Assembly: GCA_051209155.1 (NCBI GenBank)
Contig: JBPJGB010000001.1
Origin: Actomonas sp051209155
GTDB lineage: Bacteria > Verrucomicrobiota > Verrucomicrobiia > Opitutales > Opitutaceae
DNA length: 64,000 nt
Direction: 5' to 3' (one strand)
A program made the translations under genes and the position numbers. A model generated the notes under the pieces. The model made no database searches, was not told the origin of the DNA, and saw only the letters and a list, made by a program, of their open reading frames with translations. Shown here in pieces: positions 15,995-24,651 of the stretch. Every line of letters begins with the position of its first letter. Position 1 is the first letter of the stretch.

Positions 15995-16233
15995 CAGGCT
16001 TCCGGATCGAGCGGCGGCGGCTCACCGCGGCTCAAGGTGGCCAGCACTTCCCGCGCGGTCGCGGCGTCCTCGTCGGCGACCTGCACCTTTACCCCGCCGG
16101 AGGCCCACAGGTAGGGCGGGGCGATCTCGGCGGTTTGCTCGTTGGGGATCACCGCCTCGATGCCGTGTCCCTCCAATACCGACCGAATCATCTGCGCCTC
16201 CGCGATTTCTGCACATGCTGCCACGGTTGTCAT
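15994..16233 (-). CDS. DUF2007-type small protein
   Basis: The ATG at 16233 gives 79 residues; a GTG at 16266 would add 11. The pattern 'AEIAEAQMIRSVLEGHGIEA', then 'VKVQVADEDAATAREVLATL' is that of the DUF2007 family, small ferredoxin-like proteins annotated as putative signal transducers. It overlaps the MFS gene start by 1 bp (TGATG), so both are made from one transcript. Its function is not known. Confidence 0.75.
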   Translation of the reverse strand: MTTVAACAEIAEAQMIRSVLEGHGIEAVIPNEQTAEIAPPYLWASGGVKVQVADEDAATAREVLATLSRGEPPPLDPEA

Positions 16234-16360
16234 ACCTTGCACTGTGATCGCTTTGCCCCCGAACACGAGTCCCGGCGCAGGAAAGTTCTAACGGTTCTAT
16301 GTCTTCGTGGATCGTTCCGACTCGCCCCGCTCGCGCCGGGGTGCAACATCGCTCTTCCCG

Positions 16361-18853
16361 ATGACTTCTCTGGCCGAATCGTTTGGTGACTTGCCCCTGA
16401 CGGAGAGCGAACTGTTCGCGTGGATCCTTTCCGCGGCTGACACCCATTCCATCATGGCGGTGACCGACGCCGACGGGATCATCCTGCACGTCAACGAGCA
16501 GTTCTGCCGGGTGTCCGGCTACACCCGCGAGGAGCTCATCGGCCAGCCCCATCGCATCATCAAATCCGGTTACCACCCGCCGGATTTTTTCGCGAATCTC
16601 TGGCAGACCATCAACGCCGGCAAACCGTGGCGCGGCACCATCTGCAACCGGGCCAAAGACGGCAACCACTACTGGGTCTCGAGCACCATCATGCCGCTGC
16701 TGGGCGACGATGGGAAACCCCGCTTCCACCTCGCCCTGCGCACCGATGTCACGCGCCTGAAAGAGACCGAAGCCAAACTGCGCTCCCAACAGGCCGAACT
16801 CATCGATCAGGTCGAGCTCCTCCGCGCCACCCAGAGCCAGCTCACCGCCTTCTACGATCACGCCCCCATCGGCATCTCGTGGCGCGAGTTCAACGCCGAT
16901 GGCCAGCCGGCCATCAACCACGTCAACGCGACCTTCTGTAAAATCATCCGGCTCACGCCCGAGCAGGCAGCGGACGTCAACAACGTCTACGCCATCACCC
17001 ACCCGGACGACCTCGCCAAACAACACGCTCTCACCCAGCAGCTCTACGACGGCGAGATCGACCAGTTCACCCTCGAAAAGCGCTACTTCGTGCCGCTCTC
17101 ACCGGAGGAACTTGCCGCCCTCTCGGCGGATAATCCGGACGGATCAAGCGACTTTGACGCCCACGGCAACGAGGCCCTGCCGCGCGAGATCGTCGGCGAC
17201 CTCCAGACCCGCACCAAGACCGTATGGTGTCAGCTCACCCTCGTCGTGCTGCGCGATGCGAGCGGTCGCGTGACGCACCACTTCGGCATGTTGGCCGACA
17301 TCACCAAACAGCGCACCGCCACGCAGATCCTGCAGAGCCGCGAATCGCGTTGGCGCACCTACCTGGAGACCGCGAGTGAGATCCTCTACGCCATCACGCC
17401 GGAGGGTTTCATCAAGTTCGTCTCGTCCGCCTGGACCACCAAGCTCGGCCACACCAAAAAGGACGGCGAAGGCAAACGCTTCGTCGACTACCTCCACCCC
17501 GATCACGTGGAGGCTTGGACGGAGTTTTTCGAGAACACGCTGCGCAACGGCGCCAGCAGCGCCTCGATCGAATACCGCATCCGCCACGCCGATGGTCGCT
17601 GGATCTGGCACGCCATGAGTTCGGCGGTTTACTCCGACCGCCATGGCCGCACCGCCTTTCTGGGCGTGGGCCGCGACATCACCCTGCGGCTCGAGGCGCA
17701 GAACCAGCTGCGCGAAGCCCTCGCTCGCCGCGAGGAAATGGAACGCATCGTCAACCGCTCCCCGTCCGTCGTCGTGCTCTGGCGCGCCGCCGAAAACTGG
17801 CCGGTCGAGTTCGTCTCCCAAAGCGTCTCCCAATACGGCTACACTCCGGAATATTTCACCCAGGCCAACCAGGGTTTCATCGCCATCACCCACCCGGATG
17901 ACTCGGAGCGCGTGACCGCCGAAGTGGAGGCCCACGCCAAATCCGGTCACGACGAATACAATCAGGAATACCGCATCGTGTGCGCCGATGGCGGCGTGCG
18001 CTGGGTGGCCGACCACACCGTCGTGCGCCGTGATGCCGACGGCACCGTCACGCACCACGAAGGCCTCATCACCGACATCACCGAACGCAAGGAAGCCGAG
18101 GAGCGTGAACGTGAGTTGCGCGAACGCGACCTGCGCACCGCCGCGGCCATCCAGACCCACCTGCGCCCGCGTGAGTTTCCCGACATCTCCGACGTCGAGA
18201 TCGAAGCCCTCTCGCACCCGTCACTCCACATCGGGGGCGACTACTACGATGTCGTGAAGGTCGACGACCGTCGCTGGGGTTTCGTCATTGCCGACGTCTC
18301 CGGCAAGGGCGCCGCCGCCGCCCTCGTCATGACCGAGTGCCGCGCCACCATGCGCCTCTGCGCCGAGGGCGAACCGAGCCCCGCCGCCGCCCTCAAGCGC
18401 GTCAACCGCCACCTCCAGCCCGACATGCGCCCCGGCATGTTCGTCGCCCTGTTCTACGGTATTCTGGATTTGGATACAAAGGTCCTGCGCTTCTGCCGCG
18501 CCGGTCATGAGCCGCCGATTCTCGTGCGCGCCTCCGGCGAGATGAAGCTGTTGCCCGGCGAAGGTCTCGCCATCGGTCTCGATGACGGTCCGCTCTTCGA
18601 CGAAATGTTGGAAGAACACCAAGTGCAGCTCGGTGCCGGCGACGTGCTCGCGCTCTACACCGACGGCATCACCGAGGTTTGCAGCCCGGAGGGAGACGAG
18701 TTCGGCCGCGACCGCCTCGCTCAGACCCTGGAACGCAACATCGACCACCCGTTGGCCGAAATCGTGCGCACCGTCGACCGCTACACCCGCAACTTCTGCG
18801 TGCACGCCCCCCGCCACGACGACACGACCCTCCTGCTCGTCCGGCCGGTGTAA
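16361..18853 (+). CDS. Multi-PAS sensor with SpoIIE/RsbU-type PP2C phosphatase domain
   Basis: The ATG at 16361 gives 830 residues; an in-frame GTG at 16307 would add 18. Four PAS-like domains are visible: about 20-145 ('ILHVNEQFCRVSGYTREEL'), 165-330, 340-460 ('KFVSSAWTTKLGHTKKDGEG') and 470-590 ('EFVSQSVSQYGYTPEYF'), most with a PAC end ('GVGRDIT', 'GLITDIT'). The C-terminal 215 residues are a complete PP2C phosphatase: 'GGDYYD', 'DVSGKG', 'YTDGITE' and a closing 'HDDTTLLL'. It probably dephosphorylates an anti-sigma antagonist or similar target in response to an internal signal. No membrane segment is present and no partner-switch genes are adjacent. Confidence 0.9.
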   Translation: MTSLAESFGDLPLTESELFAWILSAADTHSIMAVTDADGIILHVNEQFCRVSGYTREELIGQPHRIIKSGYHPPDFFANLWQTINAGKPWRGTICNRAKDGNHYWVSSTIMPLLGDDGKPRFHLALRTDVTRLKETEAKLRSQQAELIDQVELLRATQSQLTAFYDHAPIGISWREFNADGQPAINHVNATFCKIIRLTPEQAADVNNVYAITHPDDLAKQHALTQQLYDGEIDQFTLEKRYFVPLSPEELAALSADNPDGSSDFDAHGNEALPREIVGDLQTRTKTVWCQLTLVVLRDASGRVTHHFGMLADITKQRTATQILQSRESRWRTYLETASEILYAITPEGFIKFVSSAWTTKLGHTKKDGEGKRFVDYLHPDHVEAWTEFFENTLRNGASSASIEYRIRHADGRWIWHAMSSAVYSDRHGRTAFLGVGRDITLRLEAQNQLREALARREEMERIVNRSPSVVVLWRAAENWPVEFVSQSVSQYGYTPEYFTQANQGFIAITHPDDSERVTAEVEAHAKSGHDEYNQEYRIVCADGGVRWVADHTVVRRDADGTVTHHEGLITDITERKEAEERERELRERDLRTAAAIQTHLRPREFPDISDVEIEALSHPSLHIGGDYYDVVKVDDRRWGFVIADVSGKGAAAALVMTECRATMRLCAEGEPSPAAALKRVNRHLQPDMRPGMFVALFYGILDLDTKVLRFCRAGHEPPILVRASGEMKLLPGEGLAIGLDDGPLFDEMLEEHQVQLGAGDVLALYTDGITEVCSPEGDEFGRDRLAQTLERNIDHPLAEIVRTVDRYTRNFCVHAPRHDDTTLLLVRPV

Positions 18854-18905
18854 GCCCGGCGTCGGGCCGGACTGAGGTGCCCGCGAGCGTGAGCGAGCGG
18901 TCCGC

Positions 18906-19574
18906 TCAGGTCTCCCAGCTCGCCAGAAACGCCTCCGCCTCCGCGATCGACGTCTCCATGTCGGCGATCAAGGCCTCCACGTCGTCCTGCAGTTCGCGCG
19001 CCGTCGTGTCCAATCCGGCGACGGCCTGGGCATTCAGGTTGTGCTTCAGGAACAACACCTGATCGCGCAGCGTCGCGAGCACCGGGTCCATCCGGTCCGC
19101 CGCCCGTTGCATCAACAGCACCAAGCGGTCGTAGCGGCGCTGAGTCTCGCGCAACTGGCGCTCGCTGCGCTGCCGCAGCGACTGGCTCGTGTATTGGTTG
19201 AGTTCCTCCTGCCACTCGTCGAACAGAGCTTCGGCGACGCTGCGCACACTCTTGATGCGGCTATGCACGCGATCGGCGCGATCCTCGCTCTCCTCCAGCG
19301 CGTCGGCCAGACGATCGTAGTGTTCTTTGAGCGAACCGCCGGTGTCGCCGGTCAACTCCATCAACTGCTCCAGCGCGGTCGCAAATTGTTCCTTGGCCTC
19401 TTCCTGCGCCTCCTGCGTTTCCTCCACTCGGTCGGCCAGTAGCTCGCGTTTGGCGACCCCAACCTTTTCCAGCGCCCCGTAATACACGGAAGCACAGCCC
19501 GAAAAGAGCATCAGGGTGAGCCCGGCCCACGGCAGGAGCCGGAGCGAACGAAAGCCAGCGGAGGACGGTGTCAT
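18906..19574 (-). CDS. DUF2959 lipoprotein
   Basis: The protein has 222 residues, with a lipoprotein signal ('LPWAGLTLMLFSGC', Cys at about 27). The mature part starts 'YYGALEKVGVAKRELLADRV' and continues as long coiled-coil helices ('QEAQEEAKEQFATALEQLM'), the DUF2959 signature. Probably periplasmic, anchored to a membrane by lipid. Function unknown. It is divergent from the DUF2721 gene. Confidence 0.85.
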   Translation of the reverse strand: MTPSSAGFRSLRLLPWAGLTLMLFSGCASVYYGALEKVGVAKRELLADRVEETQEAQEEAKEQFATALEQLMELTGDTGGSLKEHYDRLADALEESEDRADRVHSRIKSVRSVAEALFDEWQEELNQYTSQSLRQRSERQLRETQRRYDRLVLLMQRAADRMDPVLATLRDQVLFLKHNLNAQAVAGLDTTARELQDDVEALIADMETSIAEAEAFLASWET

Positions 19575-19704
19575 GACAAGGCCAAGGGTGCGCTTCGCCG
19601 CCCGCGTCGCAAGCCCGGGGCAGAATTCGCCGCGGCCGCCATTTCAGTCGGGACGAATCCTGCTGCGCTTGTTTCACTGCCCGCCCAACGCACCCTCCGT
19701 CTTC

Positions 19705-20148
19705 ATGCCGTCCCTCCCGTTCAAAGACCTCCTGCCTGTTCTGCAAATGGCCATCGGCCCCGTGATCCTCATCTCAGGCGTCGGCCTGCTGATGCTCACC
19801 ATCACCAATCGCCTGGGCCGCGCGGTCGACCGTGCCCGGCACCTCGCTCGCGAACAGGTCGCGACCACCAACAACGCGCTCTCCAGCAAGCTGCACCTGC
19901 AGATCTCCATCCTCAACCGCCGGGCCGGCATCCTGCGCGCCTCCTGCTTCATGCTCGGCATCACCGTGCTGTCTGCCGCCCTGCTCATCCTGCTCCTCTT
20001 TCTCGCCGAGCTGCTGCAGTTTGAGGCCGGTCTGCTCGTGATCATCATCTTTTGCGCCGGCCAGCTCGCCCTCATCGGTGCCGTCATCGCCTTCCTGCGC
20101 GACCTCAACCTCTCCCTCCAGGCCCTCCGCCTCGACATCAACAAATAG
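19705..20148 (+). CDS. DUF2721 membrane protein
   Basis: The ATG at 19705 gives 147 residues. Pattern: 'MAIGPVILISGVGLLMLTIT', 'NRLGRAVDRARHLA', 'ISILNRRAGILRASCFML', then two further spans ('LLILLLFLAELL', 'IIIFCAGQLALIGAVIAFL') and a short tail 'ALRLDI'. This matches DUF2721, with three membrane spans and a conserved N-R-x3-V-D-R-x-R. Function unknown. Confidence 0.85.
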   Translation: MPSLPFKDLLPVLQMAIGPVILISGVGLLMLTITNRLGRAVDRARHLAREQVATTNNALSSKLHLQISILNRRAGILRASCFMLGITVLSAALLILLLFLAELLQFEAGLLVIIIFCAGQLALIGAVIAFLRDLNLSLQALRLDINK

Positions 20149-20216
20149 GGACCCGCAGCCCGGTGCACCGCGGTCTCCGGACGCGGTGTTTGGGCGACGG
20201 GGACCGTGTCACCATT

Positions 20217-20798
20217 TCACGGATACAGTCGCTCCGCCCGCCAACCGCCGCCGCCGGCCAACTCGCGTCGATAGCGCACGCGGTCGTGCAGGCGGAACTC
20301 GCCCGCCGACCACAGTTCGACCCAGTCGGGCACCACCCGAAACCCGCTCCAATGCGGCGGCCGCGGCACCTTGAGCGGGTGTTTCAACGCCACCGCCGCC
20401 ACGGCTTTCAGCAAGGTGGCCTGACTGTCGAGCGGTCGCGACTGCTGCGAGGCCCAGGCCCCCAGTTTGCTCTTGTGCGCCCGGCTCGCGAAGTAGGCAT
20501 CGGCCTCCTCCGCGCTCACCGGCTCAACCTGACCGTGGACGCGCACCTGCTTCTCCAGCGCCGCCCAGTGAAAGCACAGTTCGGCGCGGCCGTCGGCGGC
20601 CAGTTGCCGGCCCTTGTCGCTCTCGAGATTGGTGTAGAACACGAAGCCGCGTTCATCGGCGTGTTTGAGCAGCACCATCCGCACCGCGGGGGCGCCGTGC
20701 TCGTCGACCGTGGCCAAGGCCATTGCCGTCGGCTCCCGCACCTGCGCCACCCGCGCCTCCTCCAACCACGTTTGAAATATGGCTACCGGATCAACCAT
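20217..20798 (-). CDS. pdxH: Pyridoxamine 5'-phosphate oxidase
   Basis: A 193-residue FMN-dependent oxidase making pyridoxal phosphate from pyridoxamine or pyridoxine phosphate. Visible motifs: 'AMALATVDEHGAPAVRMVLL', 'FVFYTNLESDKGRQL', 'LCFHWAALEKQVRVHG', 'YFASRAHKSKLGAWASQQS' and the C-terminal 'PPHWSGFRVVP' and 'RLHDR'. It is slightly short but complete for the family. It starts 123 bp from a 27-bp palindrome lying between it and the divergent HTH gene. Confidence 0.95.
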   Translation of the reverse strand: MVDPVAIFQTWLEEARVAQVREPTAMALATVDEHGAPAVRMVLLKHADERGFVFYTNLESDKGRQLAADGRAELCFHWAALEKQVRVHGQVEPVSAEEADAYFASRAHKSKLGAWASQQSRPLDSQATLLKAVAAVALKHPLKVPRPPHWSGFRVVPDWVELWSAGEFRLHDRVRYRRELAGGGGWRAERLYP

Positions 20799-20921
20799 CC
20801 GCGCAGCATATCACCCCCGTGCGTCCCGCCACCCCGCATCCCTTGCCCAAAACCCCGCGCCCGCTCCCTCCGCTCGTGCCGTGCTTGTGCCCCGCTCATG
20901 CTGCGCCACTCGCGCGGAAAT

Positions 20922-20948
20922 AATTTGTCACCTAATAGGTGACAAATT
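20922..20948. promoter_or_regulatory. 27-bp perfect palindrome (TGTCACC-N5-GGTGACA), copy 1
   Basis: The two arms of 13 bp (AATTTGTCACCTA and its complement) surround one base; the core is TGTCACC TAATA GGTGACA. It lies between divergent pdxH and the HTH gene at 21040. A second copy is centred 66 bp downstream, and the sequence after the palindrome (ACAAATTTGCCGA) is nearly the same at copy 2. It may be an operator of the HTH protein or a copy of a dispersed hairpin repeat. Confidence 0.8.
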
Positions 20949-20991
20949 TGCCGACACCCAGAGCTACCGGGGCGAAAAGAGGCCGAGAAAG

Positions 20992-21010
20992 TGTCACCTA
21001 TTGGGTGACA
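20992..21010. promoter_or_regulatory. Palindrome copy 2 (TGTCACC TATTG GGTGACA)
   Basis: The inner 7-bp arms are perfect and the outer arms are lost on the left side. It is followed by AATTTACCGA, nearly matching copy 1. It ends 29 bp before the ATG of the HTH gene. Its reverse-complement relative lies at 63275-63293 with similar flanks (AAAGTGTCACCTA on the left). Confidence 0.8.
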
Positions 21011-21039
21011 AATTTACCGAGGGTGGCAGGCTTTGGGGT

Positions 21040-21480
21040 ATGAGTGCTCACTTGTCTTCTGGTGGTTCGTTGCACTCCAGCGCTTGGATGCTGGATGCCG
21101 TGGCTGACTTGGTGTGGATGTCGGTGGAGAAGGCAGCGGAGGCTGCGCGCACGCGCCAAGCTATGCGCGATCGGCGCACCGGCATCGGTCGGGTGCTGCA
21201 CCCGGGACCGGATACGCCGTTGTGGAATACCTTCGTGGACCGTATCCAGCCGCATTTGACGAAGTGGGGCACCAAGGCCGTGCTGGCGCGGGAGCTCGAT
21301 GTGCCGCGGCAGCGGATTCACGACTACTTCGTCGCCCGCACGCGCATTCCCGACGGCGAGCGCATGCTGCGGGTGCTCACGTGGCTGATCCAGCAGGAGA
21401 CGGCGGCCGGCGAACTCGCGCGGCGTGGGGCGCAGCGGGCTAAGTCCCGAGCCTCCGGCGGTGCCGAAACCCATGAATGA
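21040..21480 (+). CDS. Small helix-turn-helix protein behind paired palindromes
   Basis: The ATG at 21040 has GGGG just upstream and gives 146 residues. Residues 60-120 read as a lambda-repressor-like HTH: 'PLWNTFVDRIQPHLTKWG', 'AVLARELDVPRQRIHDYF', 'RTRIPDGERMLRVLTWL'. The N-terminal 55 residues are helical and polar ('VEKAAEAARTRQAMRDRRTG'), and the tail is basic. I do not know a named family. Position directly behind two copies of a palindrome suggests autoregulation, which is inference. The YkgJ-like gene starts within its last codons (ATGAATGA), so the two are co-translated. Confidence 0.75.
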   Translation: MSAHLSSGGSLHSSAWMLDAVADLVWMSVEKAAEAARTRQAMRDRRTGIGRVLHPGPDTPLWNTFVDRIQPHLTKWGTKAVLARELDVPRQRIHDYFVARTRIPDGERMLRVLTWLIQQETAAGELARRGAQRAKSRASGGAETHE

Positions 21481-21832
21481 CAAAGCCGCGTCCTTTTCGC
21501 CGCCAGCCTGTCTTGAGTGCGGTGCCTGTTGTTTTGGCGGTGAGGCCTACGTGCGGGTGACGGGCGCGGACTGGTCGCGGTTGGGCGTTGAGGTCGAGCA
21601 TTGGGCCGAGTTTCGCGACCACCGCGCCTTCATGCGCATGGTGGATGGTCACTGTGCCGCGTTGGTGATCGAGCCGGCCGACACCCGCACCGGCACCGTC
21701 GCGCGCTTCGTTTGCGCGATCTACGCACAGCGCCCGCAAACTTGCCGCGACCTCGATCGCGGGTCGCCAAATTGCGAGGCGGAGTGGGTGCGCAAACGGG
21801 CCTTGGCGGAGCGTTGCGGGGCCGCAATTTGA
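21473..21832 (+). CDS. YkgJ-type cysteine cluster protein
   Basis: This 119-residue protein has the zinc/iron-chelating cysteine cluster pattern: 'CLECGACCFGG' near the N-terminus, a further Cys at 'GHCAAL', 'RFVCAIYAQRPQTCRDL' and 'SPNCEAEW'. YkgJ/UPF0153 proteins are thought to bind metal or an Fe-S cluster; the function is unknown. The start overlaps the HTH gene's end by 8 bp. Confidence 0.82.
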   Translation: MNDKAASFSPPACLECGACCFGGEAYVRVTGADWSRLGVEVEHWAEFRDHRAFMRMVDGHCAALVIEPADTRTGTVARFVCAIYAQRPQTCRDLDRGSPNCEAEWVRKRALAERCGAAI

Positions 21833-21889
21833 GGCGAATTTTACCCGCGAGGATTTGAGCTCGGCGCGCTTTGCCATTTGCTTGCGCGT

Positions 21890-22459
21890 ATGAAACCGTT
21901 CCTCCGACTCTCCGCCGTGGCCGCGCTCGCGGCGTGTTTTTTCGCCAATTTCGCCGCGGCCAAGCCGACGATCGAGGAACAGCGCGATGAGGTGCGCGAG
22001 ATGCGCGACGAAGTGCTCGCCGAACTCTACAAGGCGAAGCCGGAAACCAAGGCCCGCATCCGCAAGGCCGAGGGCTATGCGGTGTTTTCCAATGTCGGCC
22101 TCAACGTCATCTTCGCCTCCTTCGCCGGCGGCAAAGGCATCGTCGTCGATGACGACGGTCGTGAGACGTTCATGAAAATGGGATCGGCCGGCCTCGGTCT
22201 GGGTCTTGGCGTGAAGGACTTCCGCGCGGTCTTCATTTTCTACAAAAAGAAGCCGCTGCGCGATTTCATCGAGAAAGGCTGGGACTTCTCTGCTCAAGCC
22301 GACGCGGCCGCCAAGTCCGACGACAAGGGCGGTCAGGCCGCGATGGCCGGCAACATCGCCGAGGGCGTCGAGGTTTATCAATTCACCAAGAATGGCCTCG
22401 CGCTGCAGGCGACCTTGCAGGGCACCAAGTATTGGGTCGACGCGGCGCTCAACGATTGA
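21890..22459 (+). CDS. Secreted SYLF/YSC84 domain protein
   Basis: The ATG at 21890 gives 189 residues with a signal peptide ('LSAVAALAACFFANFAAA'). Residues 40-185 follow the SYLF lipid-binding pattern: 'KAEGYAVFSNVGLNVIFASF', 'GGKGIVVDDDGRETFMKMGS', 'AGLGLGLGVKDFRAVFIF' and 'GVEVYQFTKNGLALQATLQG'. Bacterial members are periplasmic or outer-membrane associated with unknown function. Confidence 0.85.
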   Translation: MKPFLRLSAVAALAACFFANFAAAKPTIEEQRDEVREMRDEVLAELYKAKPETKARIRKAEGYAVFSNVGLNVIFASFAGGKGIVVDDDGRETFMKMGSAGLGLGLGVKDFRAVFIFYKKKPLRDFIEKGWDFSAQADAAAKSDDKGGQAAMAGNIAEGVEVYQFTKNGLALQATLQGTKYWVDAALND

Positions 22460-22475
22460 GCCCCGATCGCGCGCG

Positions 22476-23231
22476 TCAGGTTCGCCGTGCCACCACCAGC
22501 CAGTTCCACGGATGCGGTGAGCCGAGCCACTCGGGCGGATCGGCGAACTCGACTTCCCAGCCGTAGAGCAACTTCTCGACCGACTCGACCTGCAGGCTGC
22601 GGTCCTGCAATTGCACGATGATTTCCTCGCGCAGGTAGTGTTTGGTTTTAACGCCTTCGATGCCGCGCACGCCGTGCTCGAGTTGGGGCACGTTGCCGTC
22701 GCGGGCGAGGCTATGGCGAATGGCGTCATCGGCCTCCAGCCCGGCGCGCACGTGCCAGTCGAGTCGGCGAAAGTTGGTGTAGAGGGCTGACTCGTGGGAC
22801 GGCAACACGAGCACCAGGGTGCCGCCGGCGGCCACTAAACGAGTGATGTTTTCCCACAGTCCTTCGCGCTTTTCGAGGTCGGCCGAGAGAATGACATTCA
22901 CACACAACACGAAGTCGGCCGGCGCAAAGGGCGCGGCGCCCGTGCTCGTGAGATCGAAGCGATGAAAGTGCACGTGGCTCTGCTCGCCGCAGTTGACCTT
23001 CGCATGCTCGAGCAAGGATTCGGACAAGTCACAGGCGTGCACCTCGCCGAACTTCTGCGCGAGCAGCGGCGTGATCTGACCGGGTCCGCAACCGAGGTCG
23101 GCGGCGGTCTTGTGGGCCGAACCGTGTCGGGCGATCAGCTGGGCCAACAAGCCGTCCCGATCGTGGCGCAACACGCTGAAAATCTGCTCGTCGTAGCTGC
23201 CCGCGAGGTCTTCCCAATACGCCCGATTCAT
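22476..23231 (-). CDS. Class I SAM-dependent methyltransferase
   Basis: This 251-residue protein carries the SAM-binding motif I 'AADLGCGPGQITPLLAQKF', motif II 'VHACDLSESLLEHAK' and 'FVLCVNVILSADLEKREGLW' as the post-motif strand. The C-terminal part ends 'EVEFADPPEWLGSPHPWNW'. The substrate is not identifiable. The first residues 'MNRAYWEDLAGSYDEQIF' resemble small-molecule methyltransferases. Confidence 0.85.
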   Translation of the reverse strand: MNRAYWEDLAGSYDEQIFSVLRHDRDGLLAQLIARHGSAHKTAADLGCGPGQITPLLAQKFGEVHACDLSESLLEHAKVNCGEQSHVHFHRFDLTSTGAAPFAPADFVLCVNVILSADLEKREGLWENITRLVAAGGTLVLVLPSHESALYTNFRRLDWHVRAGLEADDAIRHSLARDGNVPQLEHGVRGIEGVKTKHYLREEIIVQLQDRSLQVESVEKLLYGWEVEFADPPEWLGSPHPWNWLVVARRT

Positions 23232-23525
23232 GCGGCGGGGGTGGGAGTGAGCAAACGAGGGTGGAACACGTCTGCCACCTTGCGCCCGCGGACCTGATCA
23301 GAGCAAGGGTCGATGTGTGATTTGAGGTGCAGTGGCTACGTGGCGGAAGGGCAGGGAGTTTTTTCAACCACGGATGAACACGGATGGCTTCGCCTACCGG
23401 CTACGCACTGTCGGGCCGGGGGACACAGATGTGAGTGTCAGCGAGCCCGCGGCCTGCCGTGCGCGTGGATGCCAGAGCCTGGTCTGCGAGTCTACTCTTG
23501 CTGCGGTTTCTCGCGATTCCTCGAC
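23232..23525. other. Intergenic region with CACGGAT-type short repeat
   Basis: No gene is supported in these 294 bp. Near 23358-23388 it contains CCACGGATGAACACGGATGG, the tail of the degenerate CACGGATGAA repeat seen in intergenic DNA of many environmental bacteria. The rest has no clear structure. Confidence 0.5.
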
Positions 23526-24452
23526 TTAGCGCTCGGGGCGTGGCGTAAGTTCGATGCTGAAACTGCGGAATGAACGCCCGGTGCGGCGTAGCAGGGGACT
23601 GAGTTGTTCGATCTCGATGAACCCCTCGTGACCCCCGAAGAAGAGTTGGGTGTTGTAGCCTTGGTCGGGCTGGCCGACCACCCGAGCACCGGCGATCTCG
23701 CCGCGGCGCATGGTGAGGCTGACCCCGTTGCGGCGGACCACGATGGGCCGGTCGGTGAAACCGAACTTCTCCGGTTCATCCGCAACGAAGGTGAACGCGC
23801 GTGCCGCAAAATCGCGGGCGGGACCGACGTGCGCCGGCGGTTCAAACTCGGTGCGGAGCTCGGGTCGGAAGTAACTCGGCAACTGCACGTAGCCCCGTGG
23901 AGCCTCGGCAGTCGGCTCGACTTCCACTTCGATGGTCGCGTCGGGCGGGATCTGCACGATCTGCACGATCTGCACGTCGCGCCGGGACGTTCCGGTGGCG
24001 GCAACAAAACAGAGCAAGGTGTCATCCCGCCACTGGTAACCACGACTGAGGTCGGGCCAGTCGCCGGCGGCGGTCGGAGGTGGCGTGAGCACGAGCGCGT
24101 TGCCTTGGTTCATCAACTTCGGTTTGGCGGCCGATTTCTCCCAAGCGGCGGGTGGCGGCCAAAAGGCGGGCCATTGGGTCTGGGGTCCCAGCCAGGCGCG
24201 ATGGCCGCTCCAGCCGAGGCGGTCGTCTTTGCTGCTGGTGGCAAAAATGAGGTTGTCCGCCGGCGCGGCAGTGGCCCCCAGGTGCACCAAACGACCGCGT
24301 TCGAGCGATACGATGGCGACCCATTGACCGCTGGCGGATCTGGCGCTCACCGCCCGTTCGCCCTGCCAGGTGGTGGGTTTCCACGCCGTGGCTCCGACCG
24401 GGAGGCAGATCAGGGTGAGCAAACCGAATAACCGCAATAGTCGGGACGTCAT
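23526..24452 (-). CDS. Secreted protein of unknown function
   Basis: The ATG at 24452 gives 308 residues with a signal peptide ('LLRLFGLLTLICLPVGATA'). The pattern includes 'GQWVAIVSLERGRLVHLGA', 'LGWSGHRAWLGPQTQW' and 'FEPPAHVGPARDFAARAFTF', and it is Trp/Pro-rich. Comparable proteins are often annotated DUF4380, a carbohydrate-related beta-sandwich, because of the 'GHRAWLGPQ'-like segment; I am unsure. The protein holds V-Q-I three times in a row, from a 9-bp DNA unit repeated exactly three times. It lies 199 bp downstream of PadR. Confidence 0.6.
   Translation of the reverse strand: MTSRLLRLFGLLTLICLPVGATAWKPTTWQGERAVSARSASGQWVAIVSLERGRLVHLGATAAPADNLIFATSSKDDRLGWSGHRAWLGPQTQWPAFWPPPAAWEKSAAKPKLMNQGNALVLTPPPTAAGDWPDLSRGYQWRDDTLLCFVAATGTSRRDVQIVQIVQIPPDATIEVEVEPTAEAPRGYVQLPSYFRPELRTEFEPPAHVGPARDFAARAFTFVADEPEKFGFTDRPIVVRRNGVSLTMRRGEIAGARVVGQPDQGYNTQLFFGGHEGFIEIEQLSPLLRRTGRSFRSFSIELTPRPER
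23949..23975 (+). repeat. Tandem 9-bp repeat, three copies
   Basis: GATCTGCAC occurs three times in direct succession inside the 23526-24452 gene, encoding V-Q-I repeats on the minus strand. Unit length keeps the frame, so copy number can change without loss of the protein. Confidence 0.9.
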
Positions 24453-24651
24453 GGGCACGACCTTGTCGGCCGGTGGGCTCCGGGGCGAGTCCCGCGTGAA
24501 TCCGTTGCCACTTTGTTCCCCCGCTCGCCGGGCAGGCCGCGGCTGCCGTGGTGATGCTGAACCAAGGCTGCGCGATCTGTCGCCAACTTGCTGATACAGG
24601 TAACCTCCGCGGTGCGACCGGCTTCGGTTGGCCAACTCCCGCAGGGCAGAC

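Noticed and set aside
20779..21039. Longer N-terminus for the HTH protein
   Set aside because: It would be translated across both palindromes and overlap the pdxH start; the ATG at 21040 has a GGGG in front.
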